Shown one piece after another: positions 12,001 to 20,433 of a DNA stretch of 64,000 nucleotides; within the stretch, counting starts at the first letter, position 1, and each line of letters starts with the position of its first letter. Source of the stretch: Sphaerisporangium album. GTDB taxonomy: Bacteria; Actinomycetota; Actinomycetes; Streptosporangiales; Streptosporangiaceae. Location of the stretch: contig NZ_QOIL01000017.1 of assembly GCF_003323745.1 (NCBI RefSeq), forward strand, positions 62,001-126,000. The letters are read 5' to 3'. The translations under genes were made by a program, and so were the position numbers. Under the pieces are notes generated by a model. That model was not told the DNA's origin, ran no database searches, and saw only the letters and a list, made by a program, of their open reading frames with translations.

Positions 12001-13239
12001 CCCCCGGTCGGCCTCGCCCGGGTCGCGGCGGGGACGTTCTGTCAGCTCGCGGACGGTGGCGGGCGCGTCAAGGACCACGACCTCCAGGCCCTCGGGAAGG
12101 TCCTGGAACTCGGCGGCCGGCTCGGCGGTGGTGACCAGGCAGGCGGGCCGGGCGTCGTCCAGCATGTAGGCGACGCGCTCGGCCGGATAGTCGGTGTCGA
12201 CGGGCAGGTAGGCCGCGCCCGACTTCAGGACGGCGACCTCGGCGACGATGAGCTCGGCCGAGCGGGGCAGGGCGAGGGCGACCACGCGCTCGGGCCCGGC
12301 GCCTCGCGCGATCAGCGCGTGGGCGAGCCGGTTGGCGCGTTCGTCCAGCTCCGCGTAGGTGAGGCGGGCGTCCCCGAAGACCAGGGCGACGGAGCCGGGG
12401 CGCAGGCGCACCTGCTCGGCGAACATCTCCGGCCAGGTCAGCGGGGGGACGTCGTGGGCGGTGTCGTTCCACTCGACGAGGATGCGGCGGCGCTCCTCGG
12501 GGGCGAGCGGCTCCAGGTCGCCGACGGGGGTGTCCGGCCGGGCCAGCCCGCCGGCGAGCAGGGCGTCGTAGTGGGCGAGCATCCGCTCGGCGGTCGCGGC
12601 CTCGAACAGCTCGGGCCGGCAACGCAGCCGCGCCTCACCCCCGGCGACCTCGAACACCACATCCAGCTCCGGGTCCTCGTCGGAACGGCCGGCCGTGTCG
12701 GAGGCGGTGGTGAAGGCGGTGTCGAAGGCGGTGGTGAACGCGGTGTTGAAGAAGAGGCCGCCGCCGCGCATGGCATCCGGGCGCAGCGTGGTGGCGAGGG
12801 TCGTGAGCGGGACGCGGTGGGCGCGAGCCTCGGCGCGGACGGCGTCCACGTGTCGTACCAGCTCGGCGAAGGTCGTGGCTCCGGTGAGGGTGACGCGCAG
12901 GGGCAGCCCGTCGTACCCGACCGTGATGTCGCCGGAGCCGCCGTACCTGTGCAGCAGCGCGACGTACGCGGCGAGCAGCACGGGTTCGGTCGCGGTGGCG
13001 GCCGTCCGCGCGGGGCCGGTCGCGGGGGTGGTCTCAGGGGCGGGGGCCGTCGCGGGTTCGCCAGCGGTCACCGGTTCGGGGGCGGTCACGGATCGGAGGG
13101 CGGTGAGCGTGCGGGTGTGCGTCACTCGGGGGCCGGTGGGCGACGGCGGGTACGGACGGTCGAGCGGCAGGGCGGCTTCCTGCGGGAGCGGGGACAGTCG
13201 CCGGTTCCAGTACGCGGTCGCTTCTTCGATGCCGAACAC
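1..13239 (-). CDS. Hydroxamate siderophore non-ribosomal peptide synthetase (frameshifted, 3' end off window)
   Basis: Assembles a peptide siderophore from activated amino acids on carrier domains. Order on the minus strand: C-terminal half of a C domain (about 13200-12450); A1 (about 12430-11130); methyltransferase inserted in A1 (about 10990-10310, VLEIGVGSG at 10849-10876); PCP1 (GGDS, about 9440); C2 (HHIVADGWS near 8750); A2 (about 7540-6000); PCP2 (GGDS, about 5850); C3 (about 5630-4350); A3 (about 4260-1490) with a second methyltransferase (about 2700-2050); PCP3 (GGHS, about 1335); C4 (HHITTDEWS near 668). The specificity residues I read for A2 are DVWHFSLVD(K), the EntF serine code. 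Those for A3 are DMENLGLIN(K), the N5-hydroxyornithine code. A1 reads DVWILAATN(K), which I cannot assign. An ATG at 13302 touches the iron box, so I prefer the GTG at 13239, which has GGGAGGG about 10 bases upstream. A missing base near 557 shifts the frame inside C4. The 1-556 segment continues a normal C domain ([18 protein letters not shown], then [15 protein letters not shown]). Confidence 0.93.
552..560 (-). other. Apparent 1-base frameshift inside NRPS C4 domain
   Basis: On the minus strand the C-domain text reads PVQYAD and then derails into an Ala/Pro-rich tail that stops at 460. Restoring one base in the TTTA run at 555-559 gives [18 protein letters not shown] and continues with normal C-domain sequence to the window edge. 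This is either an assembly error or a real disabling mutation. The downstream frame is intact and keeps high third-position GC, which favours an error or a very recent event. Confidence 0.85.
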
Positions 13240-13304
13240 AGGTGACGAACCCTCCCATAGGTGGACGAAACCGGCCGGACCCCGACCGTGATCGGCGCTC
13301 ATAC

Positions 13305-13323
13305 TAAGGTAAGGTTTACCTAA
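13305..13323. promoter_or_regulatory. IdeR/DmdR iron box 1 (NRPS side)
   Basis: TAAGGTAAGGTTTACCTAA matches the actinobacterial iron-repressor consensus TWAGGTWAGSCTWACCTWA with one mismatch. It ends 2 bases before the ATG at 13302. From the preferred GTG at 13239 it is 66 bases upstream, a normal place for a promoter operator. Confidence 0.9.
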
Positions 13324-13359
13324 GTTACATCCCCGGGGGCATGGTTTCCGGCCTGAAAA

Positions 13360-13378
13360 TAAGGTTCGCCTAACCTAA
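13360..13378. promoter_or_regulatory. IdeR/DmdR iron box 2 (transporter side)
   Basis: TAAGGTTCGCCTAACCTAA matches the iron-repressor consensus except at position 8. It lies 26 bases before the GTG of the first permease gene. With box 1 it forms a pair 36 bases apart in the divergent promoter region, so the NRPS and importer should be co-repressed by iron. Confidence 0.9.
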
Positions 13379-13403
13379 GGAAGTCGTAAGTGGAGACAGT
13401 TCG

Positions 13404-14429
13404 GTGACCCGCGCCGGAGGGCTTCGGCCCGTGCTCCTTCTGGCGTCGCTCGCCGCCGTCCTGCTCGTGCTCTGCCTGCTCTCGATCGCCCTCGGCGCCC
13501 GGGGCGTGCCTCTCGACCAGGTGCTGCGCGCCCTGTCCGGGCACGCCGACAGCCGCCTCGTCGAGAACATCGTCTGGACGGTCCGCGTGCCGCGCACGGC
13601 GCTCGGGCTCGCCGCCGGAGCGGCCCTCGGGCTCGCCGGCGCGCTGATGCAGGCCCTGACCCGCAACCCGCTCGCCGATCCCGGCGTGCTCGGCGTCAGC
13701 GCGGGAGCGGCCTTCGCCATCGTCTTCTCGGTCGCGGTGCTCGGGCTCGGCTCGCTGTACGGATACGTCTGGTTCGCGTTCGCCGGCGCGCTCGCCGCCG
13801 GCGTCCTGGTGTTCTTCCTCGGCAGGCTGGGACGCTCGGGGCTGACGCCCGTCAAGCTCGCCCTCGCCGGCATCGCGGTGACCTCGCTGCTCACGTCGCT
13901 GACCAGCGCCGTCGTCCTGACCAACCCGGACGCGCTGAACCGCTACCGCTTCTGGAACGCCGGCTCGCTCGCCGACCAGACCGGCGCCACGGTGCTGCGC
14001 GTGCTCCCCTTCGTCGCCGCCGGCGCGCTGCTGGCGCTGGCGTGCGCGCCCGCGCTGAACAGCCTCGCCCTGGGCGACGACGTGGCCGCCTCGCTCGGAC
14101 GACGGCTCGGCCTGGTGCGCCTCCAGGGCGTGGCCGCGGTCACACTGCTGACCGGCGCCACCGTCTCGGTCATCGGCCCGGTCGTCTTCCTCGGCCTGGT
14201 CATCCCGCACGCCGCGCGGGTGCTCGCGCAGCGGGCGGGCGTCGGGCCGGACCACCGCTGGCTGCTGCCGCTGTCGGCGCTGCTCGCGCCGTGCCTGCTG
14301 CTCGCCGCGGACATCGTGGGACGGGTCGTCGTGCGTCCCGTCGAGATCCAGGCCGGGGTGCTCATCGCGTTCATCGGCGGGCCGTTCTTCATCGCCATGG
14401 TGCGCCGGCGCCGGCTCGCGGAGGTGTGA
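13404..14429 (+). CDS. FecCD-family ferric-siderophore ABC permease, subunit 1
   Basis: A 341-residue polytopic membrane protein of the BtuC/FecCD family, forming half of the channel that imports a ferric siderophore. Family hallmarks are RVPRTALGLAAGAALGLAGA and MQALTRNPLADPGVLGVSAGA near residues 50-95, and the conserved GPVVFLGLVIPHAAR loop near residue 260, which contacts the ATPase. The GTG start at 13404 follows GGAG at 13392-13395. It is the first gene of a three-gene operon; the next gene starts 1 base after its stop. An iron box is directly upstream, so iron-repressed expression is expected. No substrate-binding protein gene lies in this operon, so the lipoprotein must be encoded elsewhere. 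The importer at 35.6-38.6 kb is separate. Confidence 0.95.
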   Translation: MTRAGGLRPVLLLASLAAVLLVLCLLSIALGARGVPLDQVLRALSGHADSRLVENIVWTVRVPRTALGLAAGAALGLAGALMQALTRNPLADPGVLGVSAGAAFAIVFSVAVLGLGSLYGYVWFAFAGALAAGVLVFFLGRLGRSGLTPVKLALAGIAVTSLLTSLTSAVVLTNPDALNRYRFWNAGSLADQTGATVLRVLPFVAAGALLALACAPALNSLALGDDVAASLGRRLGLVRLQGVAAVTLLTGATVSVIGPVVFLGLVIPHAARVLAQRAGVGPDHRWLLPLSALLAPCLLLAADIVGRVVVRPVEIQAGVLIAFIGGPFFIAMVRRRRLAEV

Positions 14430-14430
14430 C

Positions 14431-15507
14431 GTGGCACGCGCCTCCGGCACCGGGAAACCCTCCGTCCTCGCGCGGCGCCACTTCCGGCTCGCCGTGCCGC
14501 CCGTCTCCGGCGTCCTGCGTCCGCGCCTCGTCGCGGTGTGCGCGGCGCTGACGGCCGCCGCCTTCCTGGTGTTCTGCTGGGGCGTCTCGATCGGCGAGGT
14601 GCCGATCGGGCCGGTGGACGTGATGAAGGCGCTGGCCGGCCAGGGCGACCCGGGGACGCTGCTGGTGGTGAGGGAGCTGCGGCTGCCGCGCGCGGTGGTC
14701 GGCCTGCTGGCGGGCGCCGCGCTCGCCGTCTCCGGCGCGCTGTTCCAGACGATGACGCGCAACCCGCTGGCCAGCCCGGACATGATCGGCCTCACCGCGG
14801 GCGCGGGGACGGCGGTCGTCGCGGGCATCGTGCTCGGCTGGGACGGCGGGCCGGGCGCGCAGGCGCTGGGGCTGCTCGGCGCGCTGGCCACCGCCGTGCT
14901 GGTGTACGCGCTGGCGTGGCGGCGCGGCACGACCGGGTACCGCATCGTCCTGGTCGGCATCGGCCTGTCGTGGATCTGCACCAGCGCCACCGACTTCCTG
15001 CTGGCCAGGGGCGGGCGGTTCCAGGCGCAGGCGGCGCTCGGCTGGCTGGTGGGCAACCTCAACGGACGGTCGGCCGCGGACGCGGTGCCGCTCGCCGCCG
15101 CCGTGGCGGTGCTGGTACCCGCGGCGCTGGTCCTCGGCCGCCTGCTGCGCACGCTCCAGCTCGGGGACGACGTCGCCGCCGCGCTCGGCACCCGCGTGCA
15201 GCCGGTCCGGCTCGCGCTGATGCTGACCGGCGTCGGGCTGGTGGCGTTCGCCACCGCGGCGGCGGGGCCGATCGCGTTCGTGGCGCTCGCCGCGCCGCAG
15301 ATCGCCCAGCGGCTGGCCGGCGCCGCCCACCCTCCCCTGGTGGCGTCGGCGCTGGCCGGGGCCCTGGTGGTCCTGTCCGGGGACCTGGCCGCCCGCACGC
15401 TGATCTCCGGCACCGAGCTCCCGGTCGGTGTCGTCACGGGCGTCCTCGGGGCGCCCGTCCTGCTCTGGCTGCTCATCCGCGCCAACCGCGCGGGCTCAGG
15501 AGGCTGA
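14431..15507 (+). CDS. FecCD-family ferric-siderophore ABC permease, subunit 2
   Basis: A 358-residue polytopic permease that pairs with the preceding gene to make the heterodimeric membrane channel, as in FepD/FepG systems. It carries [20 protein letters not shown], then [20 protein letters not shown], the FecCD signature, and the [17 protein letters not shown] coupling loop near residue 275. The GTG at 14431 begins one base after the upstream stop, so translation is probably coupled. The N-terminal 30 residues are basic and hydrophilic before the first membrane span. An AGGAGG inside its last codons serves the ATPase gene. Confidence 0.94.
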   Translation: MARASGTGKPSVLARRHFRLAVPPVSGVLRPRLVAVCAALTAAAFLVFCWGVSIGEVPIGPVDVMKALAGQGDPGTLLVVRELRLPRAVVGLLAGAALAVSGALFQTMTRNPLASPDMIGLTAGAGTAVVAGIVLGWDGGPGAQALGLLGALATAVLVYALAWRRGTTGYRIVLVGIGLSWICTSATDFLLARGGRFQAQAALGWLVGNLNGRSAADAVPLAAAVAVLVPAALVLGRLLRTLQLGDDVAAALGTRVQPVRLALMLTGVGLVAFATAAAGPIAFVALAAPQIAQRLAGAAHPPLVASALAGALVVLSGDLAARTLISGTELPVGVVTGVLGAPVLLWLLIRANRAGSGG

Positions 15508-15511
15508 ACGC

Positions 15512-16345
15512 ATGCCCACCACCCATCCGGCCCCCCACCCGGACCTCCGGGCGAGCGGCCTGCGCCTGGCGTACGGCGGCCGTCCGGTCGTCGAGGACCT
15601 GGACGTGGCGATCCCGCCGGGGCGCGTTACGGCGATCGTCGGCGCGAACGCCTGCGGCAAGTCGACGCTGCTGCGCGCGCTGGCCCGGCTGCTGGCGCCC
15701 GTCCAGGGGACGGTGCGGCTGGACGGCCGGGCGCTGGGGTCGATCCCGACGCGGGAGCTGGCCCAGCGGCTCGGCATCCTGCCGCAGGGCCCGGTCGCCC
15801 CGGAGGGCCTGACCGTCGCCGACCTGGTCGTGCGGGGCCGCTCGCCGCACCAGACCTGGTGGCGGCAGTGGTCGGCGGCCGACGAGCGGGCCGTCCGGGA
15901 CGCGCTGGCCGCGACCGGCATGACGGCCCTGGCCGACCGGCCGGTGGACGAGCTGTCCGGCGGGCAGCGCCAGCGAGCCTGGATCGCAATGGCCGTCGCG
16001 CAGGGCACCCGGGTGCTGCTGCTCGACGAGCCGACGACGTTCCTGGACCTCGCCCACCAGATCGACGTGCTGGACCTGGTGACCGACCTCAACCGGCGTG
16101 AGGGGCGGACGGTCGTGATGGTGCTGCACGACCTCAACCAGGCGTGCCGGTACGCCGACCACGTGATCGCCATGAAGTCCGGCCGGATCGTCGCCGAGGG
16201 CGCGCCCGCGGGCGTCATCACCGAGGAGACCGTGCGGGACGTCTTCGGGCTGCGCTGCCAGGTGGCGACGGACCCGGTCAGCGGCACGCCCCTGGTCATC
16301 CCGAAGGGCCGTCACCACGACGGCGACACGGCGATGACAGAGTGA
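15512..16345 (+). CDS. Ferric-siderophore ABC transporter ATPase
   Basis: Cytoplasmic ATPase of about 277 residues that powers the two FecCD permeases. It has Walker [10 protein letters not shown] (the Asn-Ala-Cys form usual in FecE/FepC-type proteins), Q-loop ILPQ, ABC signature [14 protein letters not shown], Walker [14 protein letters not shown] and a switch His in MVLHDLNQA. The start is ATG 15512, 8 bases after AGGAGG at 15498-15503, which overlaps the end of the permease gene. Longer in-frame starts upstream lack such a ribosome site. The C-terminal 25 residues ([12 protein letters not shown] and on) match the usual FepC tail. The gene ends just before a strong hairpin. Confidence 0.95.
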   Translation: MPTTHPAPHPDLRASGLRLAYGGRPVVEDLDVAIPPGRVTAIVGANACGKSTLLRALARLLAPVQGTVRLDGRALGSIPTRELAQRLGILPQGPVAPEGLTVADLVVRGRSPHQTWWRQWSAADERAVRDALAATGMTALADRPVDELSGGQRQRAWIAMAVAQGTRVLLLDEPTTFLDLAHQIDVLDLVTDLNRREGRTVVMVLHDLNQACRYADHVIAMKSGRIVAEGAPAGVITEETVRDVFGLRCQVATDPVSGTPLVIPKGRHHDGDTAMTE

Positions 16346-16355
16346 CGGCCTGGAC

Positions 16356-16386
16356 GGCGGCCCGGGGACACGCGCCCCGGGCCGCC
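16356..16386. terminator. Bidirectional hairpin terminator
   Basis: A perfect 12-bp stem (GGCGGCCCGGGG paired with 16375-16386) closes a 7-base loop. It lies between the convergent ends of the ATPase (16345) and the formyltransferase (16398). There is no T-run, which is common for terminators in high-GC actinomycetes. Confidence 0.75.
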
Positions 16387-16397
16387 GGGGTGAGGGG

Positions 16398-17345
16398 CTA
16401 GGGGTGCGCGGTGAGGTAGCCGCCCATGCCGCGGAAGTACTCCAGCGCGGGGTACTCCGCGCCGTCGTCGGTGCGCACCCGCCGGACGACCAGCCCCGGC
16501 CGCCGTCCGGTACGGGCGTCCGCGCCGGCGACGATGACCACGCCGTCGTCCTCGCGGATGAACACCCGCCCGGGGGTGCCGCCGTAACGGGCGCGGGAGA
16601 CGGCGGCGGACACGATCCGGATCCGCTCGCCGCCGTGGTAGGTGAACGCGTTGGGATAGGGGTCCGACTGCGCGCGCACCAGCCGCTCCAGGTGCTCGGC
16701 CGGCCAGTTCCAGTCGATGCGGCTGTCCTCGACCGACCGCTTGTGGAAGAAGCTCGCCCGGTCGCGGTCCTGCGGCGTCCACCGCGCCCGCCCGGTGGCG
16801 ATGAGGTCGAGCGACTCGCGCACGACCGGGCCGATCAGGTCGACCGTCCGGTGGAACAGGTCGGTCGCGGTGTCGCCGGGCCGTACGGGCACGGCGCGCT
16901 GGAGCACGATGTCCCCGGCGTCGAGCTCGGCGTCCATCCGGTGCGCGGTGACGCCGACCTCCTTCTCGCCGTTGATGAGCGCCCAGATGATCGGCGAGAA
17001 CCCCGCGTACGCGGGCAGCAGCGAGTCGTGGACGTTGAGCGTGCCGTGCGGGGGCAGGTCGAAGATCTCCGGCGGCAGCCAGGTACGCCAGTTGTTGGCG
17101 ACGATGATGTCGGGCGCGGCGTCCCCGAGCGCCTGGAGCAGTTCGGCGTCGCCGGGGCGGCGGCGCAGCAGGACGGGGACGTCGTGCTTGGCGGCGAGCT
17201 CGGCGACCGAGTCGTCCCAGATCCTCTCGTAGACGTGGTCGCTCCTGGGGTGGGTGACGACGAGGGCGACCTCGTGGCCGGAGTCCAGCAGCGCCTGCAA
17301 GGTGCGATGCCCCCAGGTCTGGTAGCCGAACATGACGACCCGCAT
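16398..17345 (-). CDS. N5-hydroxyornithine formyltransferase (CchA-like)
   Basis: About 315 residues of the methionyl-tRNA formyltransferase superfamily. It very likely moves a formyl group from formyl-tetrahydrofolate to the hydroxylamine nitrogen of N5-hydroxyornithine. Visible motifs are NNWRTWLPPEIF with the catalytic-type Asn, HGTLNVHDSLLPAYAGFSP (His and SLLP loop), and GVTAHRMDAELDAGDIV with the conserved Asp, then a C-terminal oligonucleotide-binding-like domain starting near RARYGGTPGRVF. I use ATG 17345, preceded by a GAGAGGGG ribosome site; an upstream ATG at 17366 has weaker support. The gene is divergent from the ornithine monooxygenase across two iron boxes, matching the coelichelin-type pairing of hydroxylase and formylase. 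Confidence 0.92.
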   Translation of the reverse strand: MRVVMFGYQTWGHRTLQALLDSGHEVALVVTHPRSDHVYERIWDDSVAELAAKHDVPVLLRRRPGDAELLQALGDAAPDIIVANNWRTWLPPEIFDLPPHGTLNVHDSLLPAYAGFSPIIWALINGEKEVGVTAHRMDAELDAGDIVLQRAVPVRPGDTATDLFHRTVDLIGPVVRESLDLIATGRARWTPQDRDRASFFHKRSVEDSRIDWNWPAEHLERLVRAQSDPYPNAFTYHGGERIRIVSAAVSRARYGGTPGRVFIREDDGVVIVAGADARTGRRPGLVVRRVRTDDGAEYPALEYFRGMGGYLTAHP

Positions 17346-17375
17346 AGACGATCCCCTCTCCACCACATGAACAGC

Positions 17376-17394
17376 TTAGGTTAGCCTTGCCTCA
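17376..17394. promoter_or_regulatory. IdeR/DmdR iron box 3 (weaker)
   Basis: TTAGGTTAGCCTTGCCTCA shares the left half and centre of the consensus but has two mismatches in the right half. It faces the formyltransferase gene, 31 bases upstream of its ATG. Confidence 0.7.
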
Positions 17395-17400
17395 TGATTG

Positions 17401-17419
17401 CAAGGTAAGGCTAACCTTA
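17401..17419. promoter_or_regulatory. IdeR/DmdR iron box 4 (strong)
   Basis: CAAGGTAAGGCTAACCTTA differs from the consensus only at its first base. It lies 40 bases upstream of the monooxygenase GTG at 17459 and 6 bases from box 3, so tandem repressor dimers could close both divergent promoters. Confidence 0.9.
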
Positions 17420-17458
17420 TCTAGCACGTGGCAGCCGGAAATAGGAGGAGATGCCGCG

Positions 17459-18823
17459 GTGAAAGCACTGCGCAGTGGGCCGGACCTCGTCTATGACATC
17501 CTGGGCGTCGGTTTCGGACCGTCCAACCTGGCGCTGGCCATAGCCGTCGAGGAGCACAACGCCAAGGCCCCCGCCGCCGACCGGCTGGTGGCCGGGTTCC
17601 TGGAGAGGCAGCCGCGCTTCGGCTGGCACCGGGGCATGCTCATCGACGACGCGACGATGCAGGTCTCCTTCCTGAAGGACCTCGTCACCATGCGCGACCC
17701 GTCGAGCGACTTCAGCTTCCTGTGCTACCTGCGTGAGCGCGGCAGGCTGGTGGACTTCCTCAACCAGAAGACCCTGTTCCCGCTGCGCGTGGAGTTCCAC
17801 GACTACTTCGAGTGGGCCGCCGCCCGGGTGTCCCACCTGGTCGACTACGACGCCGAGGTGCTCGCCGTGGAGCCGGTGACGGCCGAGGACGGCGAGGTGC
17901 GCTGGTTCGACGTGCGCGGCCGCGTCCCCGGCGACCCGTCGCGGACGGTCGTGCGCCGCGCCCGCAACGTCTGCCTGGCCGTCGGCATGGAACCCCACCT
18001 GCCGCCGGGCGCCGTGCCGTCCGGCCGCGTCTTCCACACCAGCGAGCTGCTCCCCCGCGTCGCCGAGCTGGCCGCCGCGGGCACCCCCGTACGGCGGGCC
18101 CTGGTGCTCGGCGCGGGGCAGAGCGCCGCCGAGGCCGTCGACTACCTGCACCGCACGTTCACCGGCGCCGAGGTCTGCGCGGTGTTCGCCAAGTACGGGT
18201 ACACCCCGGCCGACGACAGCCCGTTCGCCAACCGGATCTTCGACCCCGAAGCGATCGACGTCTTCTTCAACTCCCCGCCGCAGGTGAAGAGGTCCCTGTT
18301 CGACTACCACCGCGGCACCAACTACTCGGTCGTCGACATGGAGCTCATCGAGGCGCTGTACGCCACGACCTACCGCGAGAAGGTGCGGGGCCGGGAGCGG
18401 CTGCGGATGCTGAACGTCTCCCGCATCCGCGACGTGCGCACGCTGGACGACGGGCTGGAGGTCGCCGTCGAGTACCTGCCCACGGGTGAGCTGGAGGTGC
18501 TCACCGCGGACGTGCTCGTCCACGCCACCGGCTACCGCCCTCCCGACATCTCCGGCCTGCTCGGCGAGACGGCCAAGCTCTGCCTGCGCGACGAGGAGGA
18601 CGGCGTCCGCGTCGGGCGCGACCACCGGGTCGAGCTGTGCTCCCCCGTCACCGCGGGCATCTACCTGCAGGGCGGCACCGAGCACACGCACGGCCTCACC
18701 TCGACGCTGCTGTCCACCACGGCGATCCGCGCGGGCGAGATCCGCGACTCGCTCCTCGCCCGCCGCGCGGCGCGGCGCCCGGCGACCGCGTCGGCTTCGC
18801 CGGCACCCGCGTCCACTGGGTGA
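17459..18823 (+). CDS. L-ornithine N5-monooxygenase (SidA/PvdA/CchB family)
   Basis: Flavin- and NADPH-dependent N-hydroxylating monooxygenase of about 454 residues. It makes N5-hydroxy-L-ornithine, the hydroxamate precursor used by the NRPS A3 domain and by the formyltransferase. It shows the FAD motif GVGFGPSNLALA near residue 18, QVSFLKDLVTMRDPSS of the family active site, the NADPH motif LVLGAGQSAAEAVDYL near residue 217, and the late LVHATGYRPP motif. The start is GTG 17459, 8 bases after AGGAGGAG. The upstream ATG at 17451 reads into a stop after three codons, and longer starts overlap the iron boxes. The last 20 or so residues are Ala/Arg/Pro-rich and run out of frame over the remnant of a siderophore-interacting protein gene. 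Confidence 0.95.
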   Translation: MKALRSGPDLVYDILGVGFGPSNLALAIAVEEHNAKAPAADRLVAGFLERQPRFGWHRGMLIDDATMQVSFLKDLVTMRDPSSDFSFLCYLRERGRLVDFLNQKTLFPLRVEFHDYFEWAAARVSHLVDYDAEVLAVEPVTAEDGEVRWFDVRGRVPGDPSRTVVRRARNVCLAVGMEPHLPPGAVPSGRVFHTSELLPRVAELAAAGTPVRRALVLGAGQSAAEAVDYLHRTFTGAEVCAVFAKYGYTPADDSPFANRIFDPEAIDVFFNSPPQVKRSLFDYHRGTNYSVVDMELIEALYATTYREKVRGRERLRMLNVSRIRDVRTLDDGLEVAVEYLPTGELEVLTADVLVHATGYRPPDISGLLGETAKLCLRDEEDGVRVGRDHRVELCSPVTAGIYLQGGTEHTHGLTSTLLSTTAIRAGEIRDSLLARRAARRPATASASPAPASTG

Positions 18824-18915
18824 CCGACCCCGCGGCGGCGTGGACGCTGCTCGTGGGCGACGAGACCGCGCTGCCGTCCATCGCCGCCATCGCCGAGCGG
18901 TCATCTTTCCATTAA
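18778..18915 (+). pseudogene. Remnant of siderophore-interacting FAD-binding protein (ViuB/SIP family)
   Basis: In the frame ending at 18915 the sequence PGDRVGFAGTRVHWV followed by WTLLVGDETALPSIAAIAE matches the middle of ViuB-type ferric-siderophore reductases, where GDETALPAI is the family hallmark. Only about 45 codons remain. The FAD-binding N-terminus and the rest of the NADPH domain are absent, and the 5' end overlaps the monooxygenase C-terminus in another frame. The best reading is a deletion that fused the two neighbours and removed the reductase. Confidence 0.75.
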
Positions 18916-19012
18916 CTTGCCGGACTCCCTGTGATTCACTCGTGCTCATCGGGCCGAGCCCGGGACGATCTACCGTCTGGGGCCCCACCCCCCGTGCACG
19001 AGGAGCACGCAC

Positions 19013-20431
19013 ATGTTCCGACGCAAGGCCTTCACGGCGGTGTCAGCGGCCGCCGCCGCCGGCGCGGCGCTGATCACCGCCGTGACCCTGTCGGGTGGCG
19101 TCGCCAACGCGGCGACGACCACCTTCACCCCCGTGGCCGACACCTACGTGGACAACAGCACGACCGGCACCAACTACGGCACCTCCGCCCAGCTCGGCGT
19201 GGACAACTCGCCGGTCAAGCGGCTGTTCCTGCGCTTCACCGTGTCCGGTGTGTCCGGCACGGTCACCAGCGCCAAGCTGCGCGTCCACACCGACGACGTG
19301 GCAGGCGCCGAGAGCCCGAGCGGCGGCACGTTCAGGCGGATGAGCAACACCACGTGGTCGGAGACCGGCACCACGTGGAACGCCCAGCCGTCCATCGACG
19401 GCGCCACGCTCGGCACGCTCGGCTCGGTGGCCCGCAACGCCTGGTACGAGGTCGACGTGACGTCCTATGTGACGGGCAACGGGACCTACAGCATCGGCGT
19501 CACCTCCACCGCCACCGACGGCGCCGACTTCGACGCGCGCGAGAGCGGAAGCGCGACCGCGCCGCAGCTCGTGGTGACCACCGGCACCGTCTCCAGCCCG
19601 TCCCCGACCGTCACCACTCCCCCGCCGTCCGGCGACCCGGTGCTGGTCGGCGCGGGCGACATCGCCGACTCCGGGTCGGGCGACACCGCCACGGCGGCGC
19701 TGCTCGACAACATCCCGGGCACGGTGTTCACCCTCGGCGACAACGTCTACACCAACGGGACCGCCTCGGAGTTCAACTCCTACTACAACCCGACCTGGGG
19801 CCGTCACAAGGCGCGGACCAGGCCGGTGGCGGGCAACCACGACTACAACACCTCGGGCGCGACCGGCTACTACGGCTACTTCGGCTCCTCCGCGGGTGAC
19901 CCGACCAAGGGCTACTACTCGTACAACGTCGGCACGAACTGGCACGTCGTCGTGCTGAACTCCAACTGCTCGGCCATCGGCGGCTGCAACGCCGGCTCCG
20001 CGCAGGAGCGGTGGCTGCGCTCGGACCTCACCACCAGCGGCAGGCCCTGCACCGTGGCGATGTGGCACCACCCGCGCTACACCTCCGGCGCCAACCACGC
20101 GCCGGACACCTCGGTGGCGCCGCTCGTGCAGGCCCTGTACGACAACAACGCCGACCTGATCCTGACCGGCCACAACCACCAGTACGAGCGGTTCGCGCCG
20201 ATCAACCCGTCCAACCAGCTCGACACCACGCGGGGCATCCGTCACTTCGTGGTCGGATCCGGCGGGGCGGGCCACTACAGCTTCGGCACGATCCTGGCCA
20301 ACAGCGAGGTCCGCAACAGCGACACCTACGGCGTCCTGAAGCTAACGCTGCACGCGAGCAGCTACACCTGGCAGTTCGTGCCCCAGTCGGGCCGGACATT
20401 CACCGACAGCGGCACCACCAACTGCCACTGA
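19013..20431 (+). CDS. Secreted DNRLRE-domain metallophosphatase
   Basis: A 472-residue exported protein. The signal peptide spans residues 1-33 (basic start, hydrophobic core, ANA cleavage). A DNRLRE-type beta-sandwich occupies about 35-190 (ADTYVDNSTTGTNYGT, then KRLFLRF and FDARESG), followed by a Ser/Thr/Pro linker at 190-205. A calcineurin-like phosphoesterase domain follows from about 206, with GAGDIAD, LGDNVYTNG, GNHDYN, AMWHHPRY and LTGHNHQYER supplying the usual Asp/Asn/His metal ligands. The ATG at 19013 follows GAGGAG. The beta-sandwich probably binds cell wall or polysaccharide, but the substrate is unknown. The C-terminus (FTDSGTTNCH) is a normal end for this family. Confidence 0.9.
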   Translation: MFRRKAFTAVSAAAAAGAALITAVTLSGGVANAATTTFTPVADTYVDNSTTGTNYGTSAQLGVDNSPVKRLFLRFTVSGVSGTVTSAKLRVHTDDVAGAESPSGGTFRRMSNTTWSETGTTWNAQPSIDGATLGTLGSVARNAWYEVDVTSYVTGNGTYSIGVTSTATDGADFDARESGSATAPQLVVTTGTVSSPSPTVTTPPPSGDPVLVGAGDIADSGSGDTATAALLDNIPGTVFTLGDNVYTNGTASEFNSYYNPTWGRHKARTRPVAGNHDYNTSGATGYYGYFGSSAGDPTKGYYSYNVGTNWHVVVLNSNCSAIGGCNAGSAQERWLRSDLTTSGRPCTVAMWHHPRYTSGANHAPDTSVAPLVQALYDNNADLILTGHNHQYERFAPINPSNQLDTTRGIRHFVVGSGGAGHYSFGTILANSEVRNSDTYGVLKLTLHASSYTWQFVPQSGRTFTDSGTTNCH

Positions 20432-20433
20432 CC

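Noticed and set aside
11130..12430. Assigning A1 to formyl-hydroxyornithine
   Set aside because: The residues I read (DVWILAATN) do not match the published fhOrn code DINYWGGIG(K) or another code I know. Cluster context alone is not enough.
8671..13245. Very long plus-strand open frame opposite the NRPS (and 2053-5373, 5542-8535)
   Set aside because: These are antisense shadows created by high third-position GC. They are Gly/Arg/Val-rich, have no domain logic, and the NRPS domains on the other strand are unambiguous.
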